In this document: piece after piece, positions 33,513 through 42,379 of the stretch | How positions within the stretch are numbered: the stretch's first letter is position 1 | Layout: each line of letters begins with the position of its first letter | NCBI GenBank assembly: GCA_963770485.1 | Contig: CAVYPX010000009.1 | Location: 744,001-808,000, forward strand | Direction: 5' to 3' | Source: CAVVEC01 sp963770485 | GTDB taxonomy: Bacteria > Acidobacteriota > Terriglobia > Terriglobales > Acidobacteriaceae | Length of the DNA: 64,000 bases | Notes under the pieces: generated by a model | What the model was told of the DNA's origin: nothing | Databases searched by the model: none | The model's input: the letters and a program-made list of their open reading frames with translations, nothing else | Program-made: the position numbers and the translations under genes

Positions 33513-35297
33513 CTATGGCAACGTGAACTTCACCGTAATTTGAGTCTGAAAATCAACTGGCTGGCCATCCAGGTAATAGGCCTTGTACTTCCATTGTTTG
33601 ACTGCATCCAGGGCCGCTTGCCCCAGGATCTTGTCGCCACTGACTAGCTTGACGCTGGTGATGTTGCCATCCTTCCCAATATTGGCCAAAATCTCGACCG
33701 CGCCCTGAATGCCCATCCGCCTGGCCTGTGAGGGATAAACCGGTGGCACCTTCTTGACCAGCAGCCCCTGCGAGATGCCCTGGGACACCTTGAGCATATG
33801 TGGAGCCGGCTGAGGCACATTCGTCGGGGCTGCGCTTACGATTCCGGAGATCGCGCTCTCCTCCGCATTCGATGCAACATCTAAAGTCGGCGGTGCCGCA
33901 GGTTCTTCGACTGGAGCGGCCTGCTGAACCGGCGTGAAGTGCTCGTTCTTCACCACGACGACTTCCTTCGTGTGTGTGTGCGCGTTCGGGGTAACAGCTT
34001 CAGCCTGCCCTGCCAGCGAACTCGTAGTCTTGCTGGCTTGAGGATTTGTCTCTTTCGCCGGTTGCCTGGTCTTTACTCCTGGAGTCGGTTTGGCAGCCTT
34101 GGCGGGTGGCGGGGTCGAACTCACAGAGCCGGTGGTGGAAGAAGCCGAATCAGCAGTCGAAAGCGTGATATCCGGCGCCTGCTCGACGGGCTGCGCTTCT
34201 TCCATTGCGGAGGGCCCATTCGGCTCAGAGTTCACCGAGTCGGACATGTCCGCGGAAGCAGGAGCCTGCGCCTGAACTGGCGGGGTCGGCACAGCAGCGG
34301 GTGGTTTCTGCGTGAGTAAGGCGCCCGCCGGATGCAGTCGGGTCCAACCGACGTAGCCCACGCCAGCCGCTGCTATGAGAACAACGGCTGCGATCAGAAT
34401 CTTCCTGGCTCCTCGCGAACCGGATGCCGGTTCTTCCTGCATGCCACCAAACGAAGAAAAAAGAGGCGGCTCCGCTTGTGCCGCGGTTGTACTTACTTCA
34501 ATCCGTCGCACATCCTTGGCTGGAGCAGGGGCCGCCGCGGCCCCTTGCGCTGATCCCCGGCTTTGTTCGGTGGAGGTGCGAACAGCAGAAGCCACCGGCT
34601 CTGCCGCCGGCCTGGTAATCGGTTGCCAAGGATAGTTTTTCAGACCCCCAGCGGTGGCCGGATCTGCTCCATAATTCCTGGGTCCCACCGGATCCGGCAT
34701 CGATTCGAGCAAAGCTGCTTCAGCCGGCTCGGGCTGCGGCTCGGGTTCCTTTTCGACTTCAAGAACGGAGGCGCTGGCCATCGGAATTACTGATGGAGGC
34801 GGCTGTGCGGGCAACGACGTAATGGCTGGCCTGGACGCCGGAATCCCGGGAGCGGAAGGTGGCTTGAAATCCGTGACGGCTGCGGCCCGGGCCACCGACG
34901 GCGGTGTGAACGCAGCCTTCGTGAAATCCGTCTTTCGCAACAAGCCGCGCGCAACCCGCAAGGTGCCTTTGGATTGCTCCACATTAATGGGCTTGGTCAG
35001 AACTAGATTGGCTCCGATGCGGAACGCTTGGGCGACTCCGGTCTGACCCTCCACCACCGCTACCGAAAGGGAAGTCTGATTCGACCCCGAATTGCGCGCA
35101 CTCTTGAACAGCAGGGTCGCATTCTGATCGTTTTCGCAGTCCACGACGATGGCGTCAAAGTGCTCTGCCATCAGCTTTTTGACCGAGGCAAACGGCTCAT
35201 TGCAACGCTCAACCTGAAACTCCAACTCGCTCAAGACCTGGGTGACGACCCGCGCAGTCTTATCATCGGGGCAGAATAAAAGGGCCTTGTAGCTCAT
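33513..35297 (-). CDS. Receiver-like domain fused to a membrane segment and TonB C-terminal domain
   Basis: A 594-residue fusion. Residues 1-115 form a receiver-like domain with D11-D12, D53 (AIVVDCEND) and a Lys in VLTKPIN, so the phosphorylation residues look retained. A long Pro/Ala linker leads to one membrane segment (ILIAAVVLIAAAGVGYVGW, near residue 300), a further Pro/Ala/Ser/Thr-rich linker, and a TonB C-terminal domain (VPPVYPSQARRMGIQGAVEI, ALDAVKQWKYKAYYLDG). The topology places the receiver in the cytosol and the TonB domain in the periplasm, implying phosphorylation-linked energy transduction or simple reuse of a receiver as a protein-protein domain. Confidence 0.82.
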   Translation of the reverse strand: MSYKALLFCPDDKTARVVTQVLSELEFQVERCNEPFASVKKLMAEHFDAIVVDCENDQNATLLFKSARNSGSNQTSLSVAVVEGQTGVAQAFRIGANLVLTKPINVEQSKGTLRVARGLLRKTDFTKAAFTPPSVARAAAVTDFKPPSAPGIPASRPAITSLPAQPPPSVIPMASASVLEVEKEPEPQPEPAEAALLESMPDPVGPRNYGADPATAGGLKNYPWQPITRPAAEPVASAVRTSTEQSRGSAQGAAAAPAPAKDVRRIEVSTTAAQAEPPLFSSFGGMQEEPASGSRGARKILIAAVVLIAAAGVGYVGWTRLHPAGALLTQKPPAAVPTPPVQAQAPASADMSDSVNSEPNGPSAMEEAQPVEQAPDITLSTADSASSTTGSVSSTPPPAKAAKPTPGVKTRQPAKETNPQASKTTSSLAGQAEAVTPNAHTHTKEVVVVKNEHFTPVQQAAPVEEPAAPPTLDVASNAEESAISGIVSAAPTNVPQPAPHMLKVSQGISQGLLVKKVPPVYPSQARRMGIQGAVEILANIGKDGNITSVKLVSGDKILGQAALDAVKQWKYKAYYLDGQPVDFQTQITVKFTLP

Positions 35298-35660
35298 AAT
35301 CGCATCGTAGGTACGCTGGTAGCCACCATCAAGTTACGGAGGTAATTGCCCCAGTCCATCGAGGGTTCAGAAGGATCGATCTGGCTAGGAGCCACGCGCG
35401 CATTCATCATTCGCCTGCTGCAACTAGCAGGCATTGATCACCTACATAGTCGGTTCCGTGGTCGCACGAGCCCGCACCATCGGTAGCAAAGGGTCCCCAA
35501 ACGCCGCGGGCTTTCTCGTTCGCTTTCTTGACAGGCATGACGACCACATGTTCAACACCCGCAAGACTGGCGGCGTAGTTGGACCTGTCTTGACAACCCA
35601 TTCTTGTGCCAACAAAACAAATGTGTATACTTAATGTATATACCTTGAGGAGGGTGATGC
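35298..35660 (+). promoter_or_regulatory. Gap with the vapBC promoter and operator at its right end
   Basis: The right end holds a plausible promoter: -35-like TTGTGC (35604-35609), 16-base spacer, -10 TATACT (35626-35631). The -10 is embedded in a near-palindrome GTATACTTAATGTATATA (35625-35642), a likely VapB operator. GAGGAGGGTGATGC is the ribosome-binding site of vapB. In the rest, a minus-strand frame encodes GVWGPFATDGAGSCDHGTDY, which may be a short unrecorded peptide gene, but support is weak. Confidence 0.5.
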
Positions 35661-35906
35661 ATGGGCACGGCGCGCGTATTCCGGTCCGGAAACAGTCAGG
35701 CAGTCCGGCTGCCGAAGCAATTCCGGCTGAAGAGCAAGGAAGTCCAGATCTTTCGCCGCGGGGATGAAATCGTCCTGCGCGAAAACGATGGAACCATGGT
35801 TCGCGCCTTCGATCTGCTGGCCGGGTTGCCGGATGATCTTGAACTGATCGGACGGAAACCGGGTGGACGAGAAAACGACCGGCCACAGAAACGCAAAGGG
35901 CTCTGA
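35661..35906 (+). CDS. vapB: VapB-family antitoxin (AbrB/SpoVT fold)
   Basis: An 81-residue antitoxin. The N-terminal swapped-hairpin DNA-binding domain reads ARVFRSGNSQAVRLPKQFRL, with EVQIFRRGDEIVLRE following. The C-terminal tail (DLLAGLPDDLELIGRKPGG) should wrap the VapC toxin. It is preceded by a strong ribosome-binding site and a palindromic operator, and its stop lies two bases before the vapC start. Confidence 0.9.
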   Translation: MGTARVFRSGNSQAVRLPKQFRLKSKEVQIFRRGDEIVLRENDGTMVRAFDLLAGLPDDLELIGRKPGGRENDRPQKRKGL

Positions 35907-35908
35907 GA

Positions 35909-36316
35909 GTGGAGCCTCGCTACCTGTTGGACACCAACATCTGCATTTACATTCGGCAGAACAGGCCGGAGGAAGTTTTGCGCCGGTTTCGAAAGCTCCG
36001 TCCAGGGGAGGCCGCGCTTTCGGTCATTACTTATGGCGAGCTGCTCTATGGGGCAGCCAAGAGCAAGCAACGGGTTGCAGCGCTGGAACGGCTGCATGAA
36101 CTTGTCCATTTGCTGCCGGCAATTCCCCTGCCGGAGACAGCGGCCGAAACCTACGGGACGATTCGCGCCGAGCTCGAATCGAAGGGCCAGATGATCGGAA
36201 ACAACGATCTTTGGATTGCGGCTCATGCCCTGGCAGCAGAGCTGACCCTGGTTACAAACAATGAAAAGGAGTTCCGTCGCGTGCGTGGGCTCAAGGTGCG
36301 AAACTGGGCTGTCTAG
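35909..36316 (+). CDS. vapC: VapC-family PIN-domain ribonuclease toxin
   Basis: A 135-residue PIN-domain toxin. Metal-binding acidic residues are in place: D8 (YLLDTN), E44 (TYGELLYG), D100 (GNNDLWIAAHA), with TNNEKEF closing the site. VapC toxins cleave specific tRNA or rRNA loops. The start is GTG 35909. The pair with vapB is complete and looks functional. Confidence 0.92.
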   Translation: MEPRYLLDTNICIYIRQNRPEEVLRRFRKLRPGEAALSVITYGELLYGAAKSKQRVAALERLHELVHLLPAIPLPETAAETYGTIRAELESKGQMIGNNDLWIAAHALAAELTLVTNNEKEFRRVRGLKVRNWAV

Positions 36317-36330
36317 CAAACCACAATGAC

Positions 36331-36954
36331 ATGCGCCTGCCACTTTGGCTGAAGATTGCGTGGAGTGTCTGGGTGATCGCGTGGGTTCCGGTGTACTGGC
36401 ATCAATATGGAGCGCAGAACTTCCTGTACTTCTGCGACCTGGGGAACCTCCTCATCATGCTCGGGCTGTGGCTGGAGAGTCCGCTGATTTTTTCCTGGCA
36501 GGCTACCGGTCTCTTACTGTTTCAAACGCTCTACACGATTGATTTAGTCGGAGCGCTTTTAAGTGGCACTCATATCATCGGCGGCACGGAATATATGTTC
36601 GATCCCCATCTTCCTCTGTTTGTCCGGCTGCTCGGTCTGTTCCACGTGGTGACGCCACCGCTGCTGTTGTGGGCCATTTACCGGCTGGGCTATGACGAAC
36701 GGGGATGGAAATTCCAGACGCTCGTGACGTGGATGGTTGTGCCAATCAATTATTTCTGGCGGCCGCAGTTTGACGTGAATTGGGCCCGTGGCCCGTTTTT
36801 TCGCGAGCAGCACGTGCTGCCGGGAGCAGTTTATCTGGCAGCCTATCTCATTGTTGTTCCTCTGCTGGTGTACTGGCTGACGCATCTGCTTTTGCAGTGG
36901 TGGAGTAGCAGCTTCCATCGCCCACCAAGTTCACTTAGCTCCTGCGGCCGTTAG
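36331..36954 (+). CDS. Polytopic membrane protein of unknown function
   Basis: A 207-residue, tryptophan-rich protein with five or six membrane segments (for example WLKIAWSVWVIAWVPVYW, LLIMLGLWLESPLIFSW, VYLAAYLIVVPLLVYWLTHL). Conserved-looking polar features are FCDLGNLL, MFDPHLPLFVRLLGLFHVV and WRPQFDVNWARGPF. I recall related uncharacterised membrane proteins but no function. It starts 14 bases after vapC and overlaps the convergent peptidase gene by 24 bases at the 3' end. Confidence 0.75.
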   Translation: MRLPLWLKIAWSVWVIAWVPVYWHQYGAQNFLYFCDLGNLLIMLGLWLESPLIFSWQATGLLLFQTLYTIDLVGALLSGTHIIGGTEYMFDPHLPLFVRLLGLFHVVTPPLLLWAIYRLGYDERGWKFQTLVTWMVVPINYFWRPQFDVNWARGPFFREQHVLPGAVYLAAYLIVVPLLVYWLTHLLLQWWSSSFHRPPSSLSSCGR

Positions 36955-39060
36955 CGCCCGCTGCGTCGCTTCCAGCAATGCTTCTGGCCCTACTGGCCGT
37001 CCGGTGGCGCGCTCCATCCACAGATCGGGAGTCACCCGGCCCATCTTCGCCATTCGCTCAAACTCCGGACCGATGGCTCCGGCTTTTTTCATCTGTTCCT
37101 CGATCTGAAACGCAATCATGTGGCCGATGGGATAGTCGGGCAGATACAAAAACGAATCAATCATGTGGGAGTAAATTCCCAGCAGCACCACATCGTTCTT
37201 GTGGAAGACAGGTGCGTAATAACGGTTCCAAATGTCTTTCGAGATCTGAACCGTGGCATCGTTGAGTTGCTTGGGCGTGGCCTGCGGATGGTCGTACATC
37301 CAATGCCACACGCCCATATCGACGAGGGCGACTCCGGCAATCTCGTACGTGCCCCAGAAGTCGTTCAAAGTTTTCTCGGCCTGACTCTTCTCATCCGGCG
37401 CGGGCAGACCGAGCAGTTCCAGGTCATGTCCTTGAAACACAAATGCGAGTGCTTCGGTAAAAGCCGTGTTAGGCACGCCTTGCAGCAAGGTATAGTCAAC
37501 CTCGTTGAGCGAGAACGTCTGCTCCACGTTGTGCCCCATCTCATGCACGGCGATGTTGAAGCCTTTGTAATTCATGCCGGTCTTTTCTACACGTGTACGC
37601 AGGTGCACTTTTTCGGAGCGCATTTGCGATCCCATGGCGTGGCCCGAACCGCGCGCCGGATCCACGATAATGTTGTTCGCCACGTACTGCGCGCGATCGG
37701 GAGAGAAGCCAAGTTTCATCAGAAGATTGGGAATGTCTTTCTGATAGGCCTCGGCGGTGGGATATTTCTTCGCCACCATCTCATCCAAGTGCGTTTCAGT
37801 GAATTGGCTGCCGGGACGAAATCCGTTGTACCAGACGTCGAAGGGTTCGAGCGGGCGCCCGAGACGCGATTCGATCAGCTTGGCCGTCTGCGGCACCAGT
37901 GGCGAACTGAGCACCTGCACCAGCATCGCTTTTACGCGCGCTTCGGGAATCTCGCGGTCTTCGTCAAAGCGGCGGTCAATCAGGGTTGGGGCCGTCGGAG
38001 AATAAGGGTCGGCTTTTCTGCAGGCGTCAAAATCCTTCAGCAGCACGGCGTAGCGCGTGTCCGGCTCGCGTGTGTTACTGATCTTCGCTGCGGTTTTTTC
38101 CGCCGTCGCATCCGCGTCTTTCGCCGCTGCCGGCTTCACTTCATTCGCGTACGGATTCCAATCCACGCCTGGGTTGTTGATCACAACTTCGGGGATGGTT
38201 TGGGTAACAATGCGCTCCATCACCTGCTGGATCATGCGCTGCTTGGCGGGACCGTTCTCCTTGTCAGCATAGTCGGCCTTGATTTCATCGCGCAGATTCC
38301 AATGGCTGAGCAGTCGCATCTTGGGCGGGAAAATCCGGTGTTCTTGCGGGTCGAGCAGATGGTACATCCAGACGTTGTATTCCGAGATGTATTGGGCAGA
38401 TTCGGCTCCAGCCTGGGCAATTGCAAGGTTCACGTCAGCGGGGATGCGTTTGTCAAAACGTTGCGCAAGCCGAGCTTCGGCCCACTGTCTGCCGCTCCAG
38501 GTGGCGCCATCTTTCAGGCGTTCGTCTAACGTCGTCAGCGGAAAGTTCAGCAGCACGGTGAAGGCCAGTTTGTTGTGAAAGAAATCGTCGATGACGTGGG
38601 CCGACGGATCGTAGCCGGCGAAGAGTTCATCGAAGGGAAGCACCTGGCCAAGATCGAGATCGGATTGCTGGTTGAACTCTCGATTGATCTCGTGCATGTG
38701 GCCATCCAGTTGTTCGAGCAGTCGCTGGAAGCGGTTGAACATGGTATCGAGCGTGGCCTGATCGCCGGCAAAATTCGCGCGGGCGAAATCCTCAAACGCC
38801 GCCGCATCGCCGTCCTCAGCGCGCCAGAACTCAGCAACCTGGCGGAGTCCCCGCTCCACCCGCATTCGTTGCTGGTCGCCATATTTCGCCGCCAATTCGC
38901 GTTCCAGCTTTGAGGTCGAATCCTTCATCCAAGCGGGCTGGCTAGCCGCAGAGCCGGATATGCTACTCGGTGAAGCCTGCACTGAGCTCTCCTTCAATGT
39001 GAGAAATAGCGCTACTGCCAGACAAATCATCAGCGAAACGATTGAGCGTATCCAATGCAC
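36931..39060 (-). CDS. Secreted zinc metallopeptidase-like protein (HEMGH)
   Basis: A 709-residue exported protein. A signal peptide (IVSLMICLAVALFLTL) precedes a long helical region and a gluzincin-type active site, HEMGH at 506-510, with FTEALAFVF supplying the third ligand Glu near 536, as in M3-like oligopeptidases. Helical content and size fit an M3-like fold, though overall similarity seems distant. The start is GTG 39060, seven bases after GGAGG. It could be a periplasmic oligopeptidase; substrate unknown. Confidence 0.75.
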   Translation of the reverse strand: MHWIRSIVSLMICLAVALFLTLKESSVQASPSSISGSAASQPAWMKDSTSKLERELAAKYGDQQRMRVERGLRQVAEFWRAEDGDAAAFEDFARANFAGDQATLDTMFNRFQRLLEQLDGHMHEINREFNQQSDLDLGQVLPFDELFAGYDPSAHVIDDFFHNKLAFTVLLNFPLTTLDERLKDGATWSGRQWAEARLAQRFDKRIPADVNLAIAQAGAESAQYISEYNVWMYHLLDPQEHRIFPPKMRLLSHWNLRDEIKADYADKENGPAKQRMIQQVMERIVTQTIPEVVINNPGVDWNPYANEVKPAAAKDADATAEKTAAKISNTREPDTRYAVLLKDFDACRKADPYSPTAPTLIDRRFDEDREIPEARVKAMLVQVLSSPLVPQTAKLIESRLGRPLEPFDVWYNGFRPGSQFTETHLDEMVAKKYPTAEAYQKDIPNLLMKLGFSPDRAQYVANNIIVDPARGSGHAMGSQMRSEKVHLRTRVEKTGMNYKGFNIAVHEMGHNVEQTFSLNEVDYTLLQGVPNTAFTEALAFVFQGHDLELLGLPAPDEKSQAEKTLNDFWGTYEIAGVALVDMGVWHWMYDHPQATPKQLNDATVQISKDIWNRYYAPVFHKNDVVLLGIYSHMIDSFLYLPDYPIGHMIAFQIEEQMKKAGAIGPEFERMAKMGRVTPDLWMERATGRPVGPEALLEATQRALTAAGAK

Positions 39061-39111
39061 GGGAGTGCCTCCAGTTCAGCGTTCAAAAGCTTGCTGAATA
39101 ACCCCGTCTTG

Positions 39112-39203
39112 TTGTCATCCCGAGCGCAGCGAGGGATCTGCAGTTCTTCGCAACGCAAGGAAACCTGCAGATTCCTCGTCGCTCGTGCTCCTCGGAATGA
39201 CAA
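39112..39203. repeat. Inverted repeat element (GTCATCCCGAGC family)
   Basis: It starts TTGTCATCCCGAGCGCAGCG and ends CTCCTCGGAATGACAA, with inner arms AGGGATCTGCAG and CTGCAGATTCCT, forming a long imperfect hairpin. The copy at 61496-61587 is the same element in the opposite orientation. It lies between lpd and the peptidase gene. Confidence 0.7.
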
Positions 39204-39293
39204 GGCTCAGAGTTTCTCATCAAGCTGTTAAGAGCCATCCAGTATAGCTGCGCACGCGCCTGTTGTGTCTGTGATAACGAACACACGCTCTGT

Positions 39294-40715
39294 TCAGCGC
39301 TTCGGCCGGTACACGTGCGTGCTGGCGCCGAAGAAAACCTCGGCTGATTCCATGATTGTCTCTGACAGGGTCGGGTGGGGATGGATGCTGAGCGCAATAT
39401 CCTTGGCCAGCGCTCCCATCTCGATGGCGACAACTCCCTCGGAGATCATTTCACCTGCGCTCACACCGACAATTCCTACGCCCAGTACGCGCTCCGTCTG
39501 GGGATCGACAATCAGCTTGGTCATGCCTTCGGTGCGGTCGAGCGTCAGGGCGCGGCCGGAAGCGGCCCACGGGAACCTGGCCACCTTGACCTCGCGGTTC
39601 TCCTTCTGCGCTTGGGTTTCGGTGAGGCCGCACCATGCGATCTCGGGATCGGTAAAGACGACGGCGGGAATCGCGTTAGGCTCGAAAGCGACTTTATGTC
39701 CGGCAATAACTTCCACCGCCGTGCGTCCTTCATGGGAAGCTTTGTGCGCCAGCATAGGTTCGCCCACCACATCGCCAATTGCGTAGATCGCAGGATCGTC
39801 CGTCTGCAGTTGCTTGTTCACCTGAATGAATCCGCGCTGGCCAACTTGTACTTGAGTCTTCTCTAGTCCGGGAATGTCGGAATTCGGCTTGCGCCCAACC
39901 GAAACCAGAACCTTATCGAAAACTTTCTCGCGCTCCTTGACCTCGGGCCCGTCAGAAGTGACGCGAATTCCGCCGGATTCTTGCTTTACAGAAGCCACTG
40001 TAGTGTTGGGCAGGATGGACTCGAAAATCTTCTCCATGCGCTTGTGCAGCGGAAGCACCAGATCGCGATCCGCTCCCGGTAAGAGTCCGGGAAGCATTTC
40101 CACCACCGAGACTTTCGACCCGAGCGCGGCGTACACCGTGCCAAGTTCCAGGCCGACATACCCGCCGCCGATCACCAGCAGAGTGCTCGGCACATCATTC
40201 AAATCCAGCGCTGACGTGGAATTCAGCATGCGAGGGCTGTCGAGTTTGAGGCCGGGAACAACCGCCGGACGAGAGCCAGTCGCAATGATGATGCGATCGA
40301 AAGACAGGGAATCGTCATTGCCATTGGCCCGCTTTACCCGCAGCGTGTTGGAATTCTCAAATGCCGCCCAGCCCTGGATGTACTCGACTTTCCTTTGTTT
40401 TGAAAGCTGCCCAAGTCCGCCAGTCAGCTTCTTGACCACACTCTCCTTCCACGAGCGCAAGCGAGCCACATCAATCTTCGGGTCGCCGTACTCGACACCC
40501 CAATTCTTAGCGTGACGGGACTCGTCGATCACCTTAGCCACGTGCAGCATGGCCTTGGAAGGAATGCAGCCGCGGTACAGGCACACGCCGCCCGGATTCA
40601 ACTCCGGGTCAATGAGTGTGACTCTCATGCCGAGGTCAGCAGCCAGGAATGCGGCGGCATAACCACCGGGCCCGGCGCCAATGACGGCGATGTGCAGATT
40701 CGAACTTTCAGACAT
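39294..40715 (-). CDS. lpdA: Dihydrolipoyl dehydrogenase
   Basis: A 473-residue flavoprotein disulfide reductase. FAD-binding AVIGAGPGGYAAA starts the chain; the redox disulfide is C45/C50 in GGVCLYRGCIPSK; NAD-binding LLVIGGGYVGLELG, the second FAD motif YAIGDVVGEPMLAHKA and the C-terminal active-site HPHPTLSE follow. This is the E3 component of 2-oxoacid dehydrogenases and the glycine cleavage system. No E1/E2 gene is adjacent, so the partner complex is elsewhere. Confidence 0.95.
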   Translation of the reverse strand: MSESSNLHIAVIGAGPGGYAAAFLAADLGMRVTLIDPELNPGGVCLYRGCIPSKAMLHVAKVIDESRHAKNWGVEYGDPKIDVARLRSWKESVVKKLTGGLGQLSKQRKVEYIQGWAAFENSNTLRVKRANGNDDSLSFDRIIIATGSRPAVVPGLKLDSPRMLNSTSALDLNDVPSTLLVIGGGYVGLELGTVYAALGSKVSVVEMLPGLLPGADRDLVLPLHKRMEKIFESILPNTTVASVKQESGGIRVTSDGPEVKEREKVFDKVLVSVGRKPNSDIPGLEKTQVQVGQRGFIQVNKQLQTDDPAIYAIGDVVGEPMLAHKASHEGRTAVEVIAGHKVAFEPNAIPAVVFTDPEIAWCGLTETQAQKENREVKVARFPWAASGRALTLDRTEGMTKLIVDPQTERVLGVGIVGVSAGEMISEGVVAIEMGALAKDIALSIHPHPTLSETIMESAEVFFGASTHVYRPKR

Positions 40716-40835
40716 GGAGTGATCCGGAAAACTAAGCAGGCGCTCAACGCGACAATGTTTTGACTAAATGGGTCGCAATAATTACGCGACTCTCAATGGT
40801 TCCCAGCAATCGGATGTCAGTTACCGTACTAACGG

Positions 40836-42323
40836 CTAGTTATACGGTCTTCTGCCCCGGAACGGCGGCTCCTCGCGTTCGAACGGTTTTTCTGCGTGTT
40901 TGGGCTGTTTCTCTCCGGCAGTGAACAGGCGCTCCTCGTCACGTCCGATGCGCTTGTGGGCGTGCAATCCTTCCAGCACAAATTCGGCGGCGGAAACCTG
41001 TGTCTCCGGAGTGTCTTTCGGGCCTACATTCACTTTGACCAGTTTTTCCATCAGTCCCTGGATGCCACGAAGTGCGGGCAGCGCCTCAGCCGCGCTGGCC
41101 GTATCTTCCAGTTGGATCTCGCCGCCCAGATCGAACCACTGCACGATCTGCTGCATATCCACGCCCTTGAAATATCCGTCGTAGGTCTTGGCAATGGCGG
41201 TGCGGATCAGTTCGCGGCTAACGTGGTCGGCGCCTTTCATCTCGCCTTCATATTCCAGCTCGAGTTTGCCGGTGATGGCGGGCATGGCGGCATATACATC
41301 TCCAATGCGCGGCACAACCAGCTTTTCATCATGCCGGATGGCGCGGCGTTCGGCGTTGGAGATCACATTTTCCATGCAGGAAATCGGCAGCCGCTGGCTC
41401 ACGCCCGAGCGTTTGTCGATCTTTTTATCTTCGCGGGCCGTGAACGCAATTCGCTCGATCACCTCCTGCACATATTTGGGGACATGCAGCTTGTATCCGT
41501 CGCGCTTCGTCCACGCCTCTTGCGTGGTGATGGCGATGCCTTCCTCGACCGTAGCCGGATAATGAGTGCGAATCTCGGAGCCGATGCGATCTTTCAGCGG
41601 CGTGATGATTTTTCCCCGAGCCGTGTAATCTTCCGGGTTGGCGCTGAACACCAGCGCGACGTCGAGCGGCAGACGGATAGGGTACCCCTTAATCTGAACG
41701 TCACCCTCCTGCATGATGTTGAATAAGCCGACCTGAATCTTGCCGGCAAGGTCCGGAAGTTCATTGATGGCAAAGATGCCGCGATTGGCCCGTGGCAGCA
41801 GCCCGTAATGAACGGTCATCTCGCTGCTGAGTTCGTGCCCGCCGCGCGCCGCCTTGATCGGATCAATGTCCCCGATCAGGTCCGCAATGGTCACGTCCGG
41901 CGTCGCCAGCTTTTCTACGTAGCGTTCTTCCGGTGTTCGATAGGCGATAGCCGTTGCCTCACCGCACTTGGCGATCAAATCGCGACAGCGGCGGCAGATC
42001 GGCGAGTAGGGATTGTCGTGGATCTCACAACCGGCAATGTACGGCATCTGAGGATCGAGCAGAGTGGTCAAGGCGCGCAGGATGCGGCTCTTCGCCTGCC
42101 CGCGGAGCCCGAGCAGAATGAAGTTGTGTCGCGAAAGAACGGCGTTGATGATCTGCGGCACAACCGTATCGTCGTAGCCCACGATTCCGGGGAAAATGGT
42201 CCCACCCTGGCGAAGTTTGGCCACCAGGTTGTCGCGCAGTTCATCCTTCACGCGCCGGGTTCGCAGCTGTTCTTCGGAAAATGGACTGTGGCGCAACTCG
42301 CCGAGCGTCCGAGGAAAACTCAT
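40836..42323 (-). CDS. MoxR/magnesium-chelatase-like AAA+ ATPase with a cysteine-rich insert
   Basis: A 495-residue AAA+ protein. Walker A is the unusual GLRGQAKSR (residues 72-80), Walker B-like is GIFAINELPDL and the arginine/sensor region includes SANPEDYTARGKIITPLKDR. A short insert after Walker A contains C99, C110, C113 and C120 (with H102), a plausible zinc site. ChlI/MoxR relatives usually work with a von Willebrand factor A protein; none is adjacent here. The C-terminal 40 residues are charged and low in complexity. The remodelling target is unknown. Confidence 0.8.
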   Translation of the reverse strand: MSFPRTLGELRHSPFSEEQLRTRRVKDELRDNLVAKLRQGGTIFPGIVGYDDTVVPQIINAVLSRHNFILLGLRGQAKSRILRALTTLLDPQMPYIAGCEIHDNPYSPICRRCRDLIAKCGEATAIAYRTPEERYVEKLATPDVTIADLIGDIDPIKAARGGHELSSEMTVHYGLLPRANRGIFAINELPDLAGKIQVGLFNIMQEGDVQIKGYPIRLPLDVALVFSANPEDYTARGKIITPLKDRIGSEIRTHYPATVEEGIAITTQEAWTKRDGYKLHVPKYVQEVIERIAFTAREDKKIDKRSGVSQRLPISCMENVISNAERRAIRHDEKLVVPRIGDVYAAMPAITGKLELEYEGEMKGADHVSRELIRTAIAKTYDGYFKGVDMQQIVQWFDLGGEIQLEDTASAAEALPALRGIQGLMEKLVKVNVGPKDTPETQVSAAEFVLEGLHAHKRIGRDEERLFTAGEKQPKHAEKPFEREEPPFRGRRPYN

Positions 42324-42379
42324 GATCGAAAAACCCCCAGGACAAAGCTTCTGGCTTCGATTATACGCTTGCCTTCCGA

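Noticed and set aside
35407..35600. Minus-strand short gene encoding GVWGPFATDGAGSCDHGTDY
   Set aside because: It looks protein-like but has no clear start or ribosome-binding site and no recognised relatives; noted only within the vapBC upstream region.
36638..36653. A third parS-like word, TGTTCCACGTGG followed by TGAC
   Set aside because: Only the left part of the palindrome matches, and it lies in conserved coding sequence of a membrane protein (LFHVVT).
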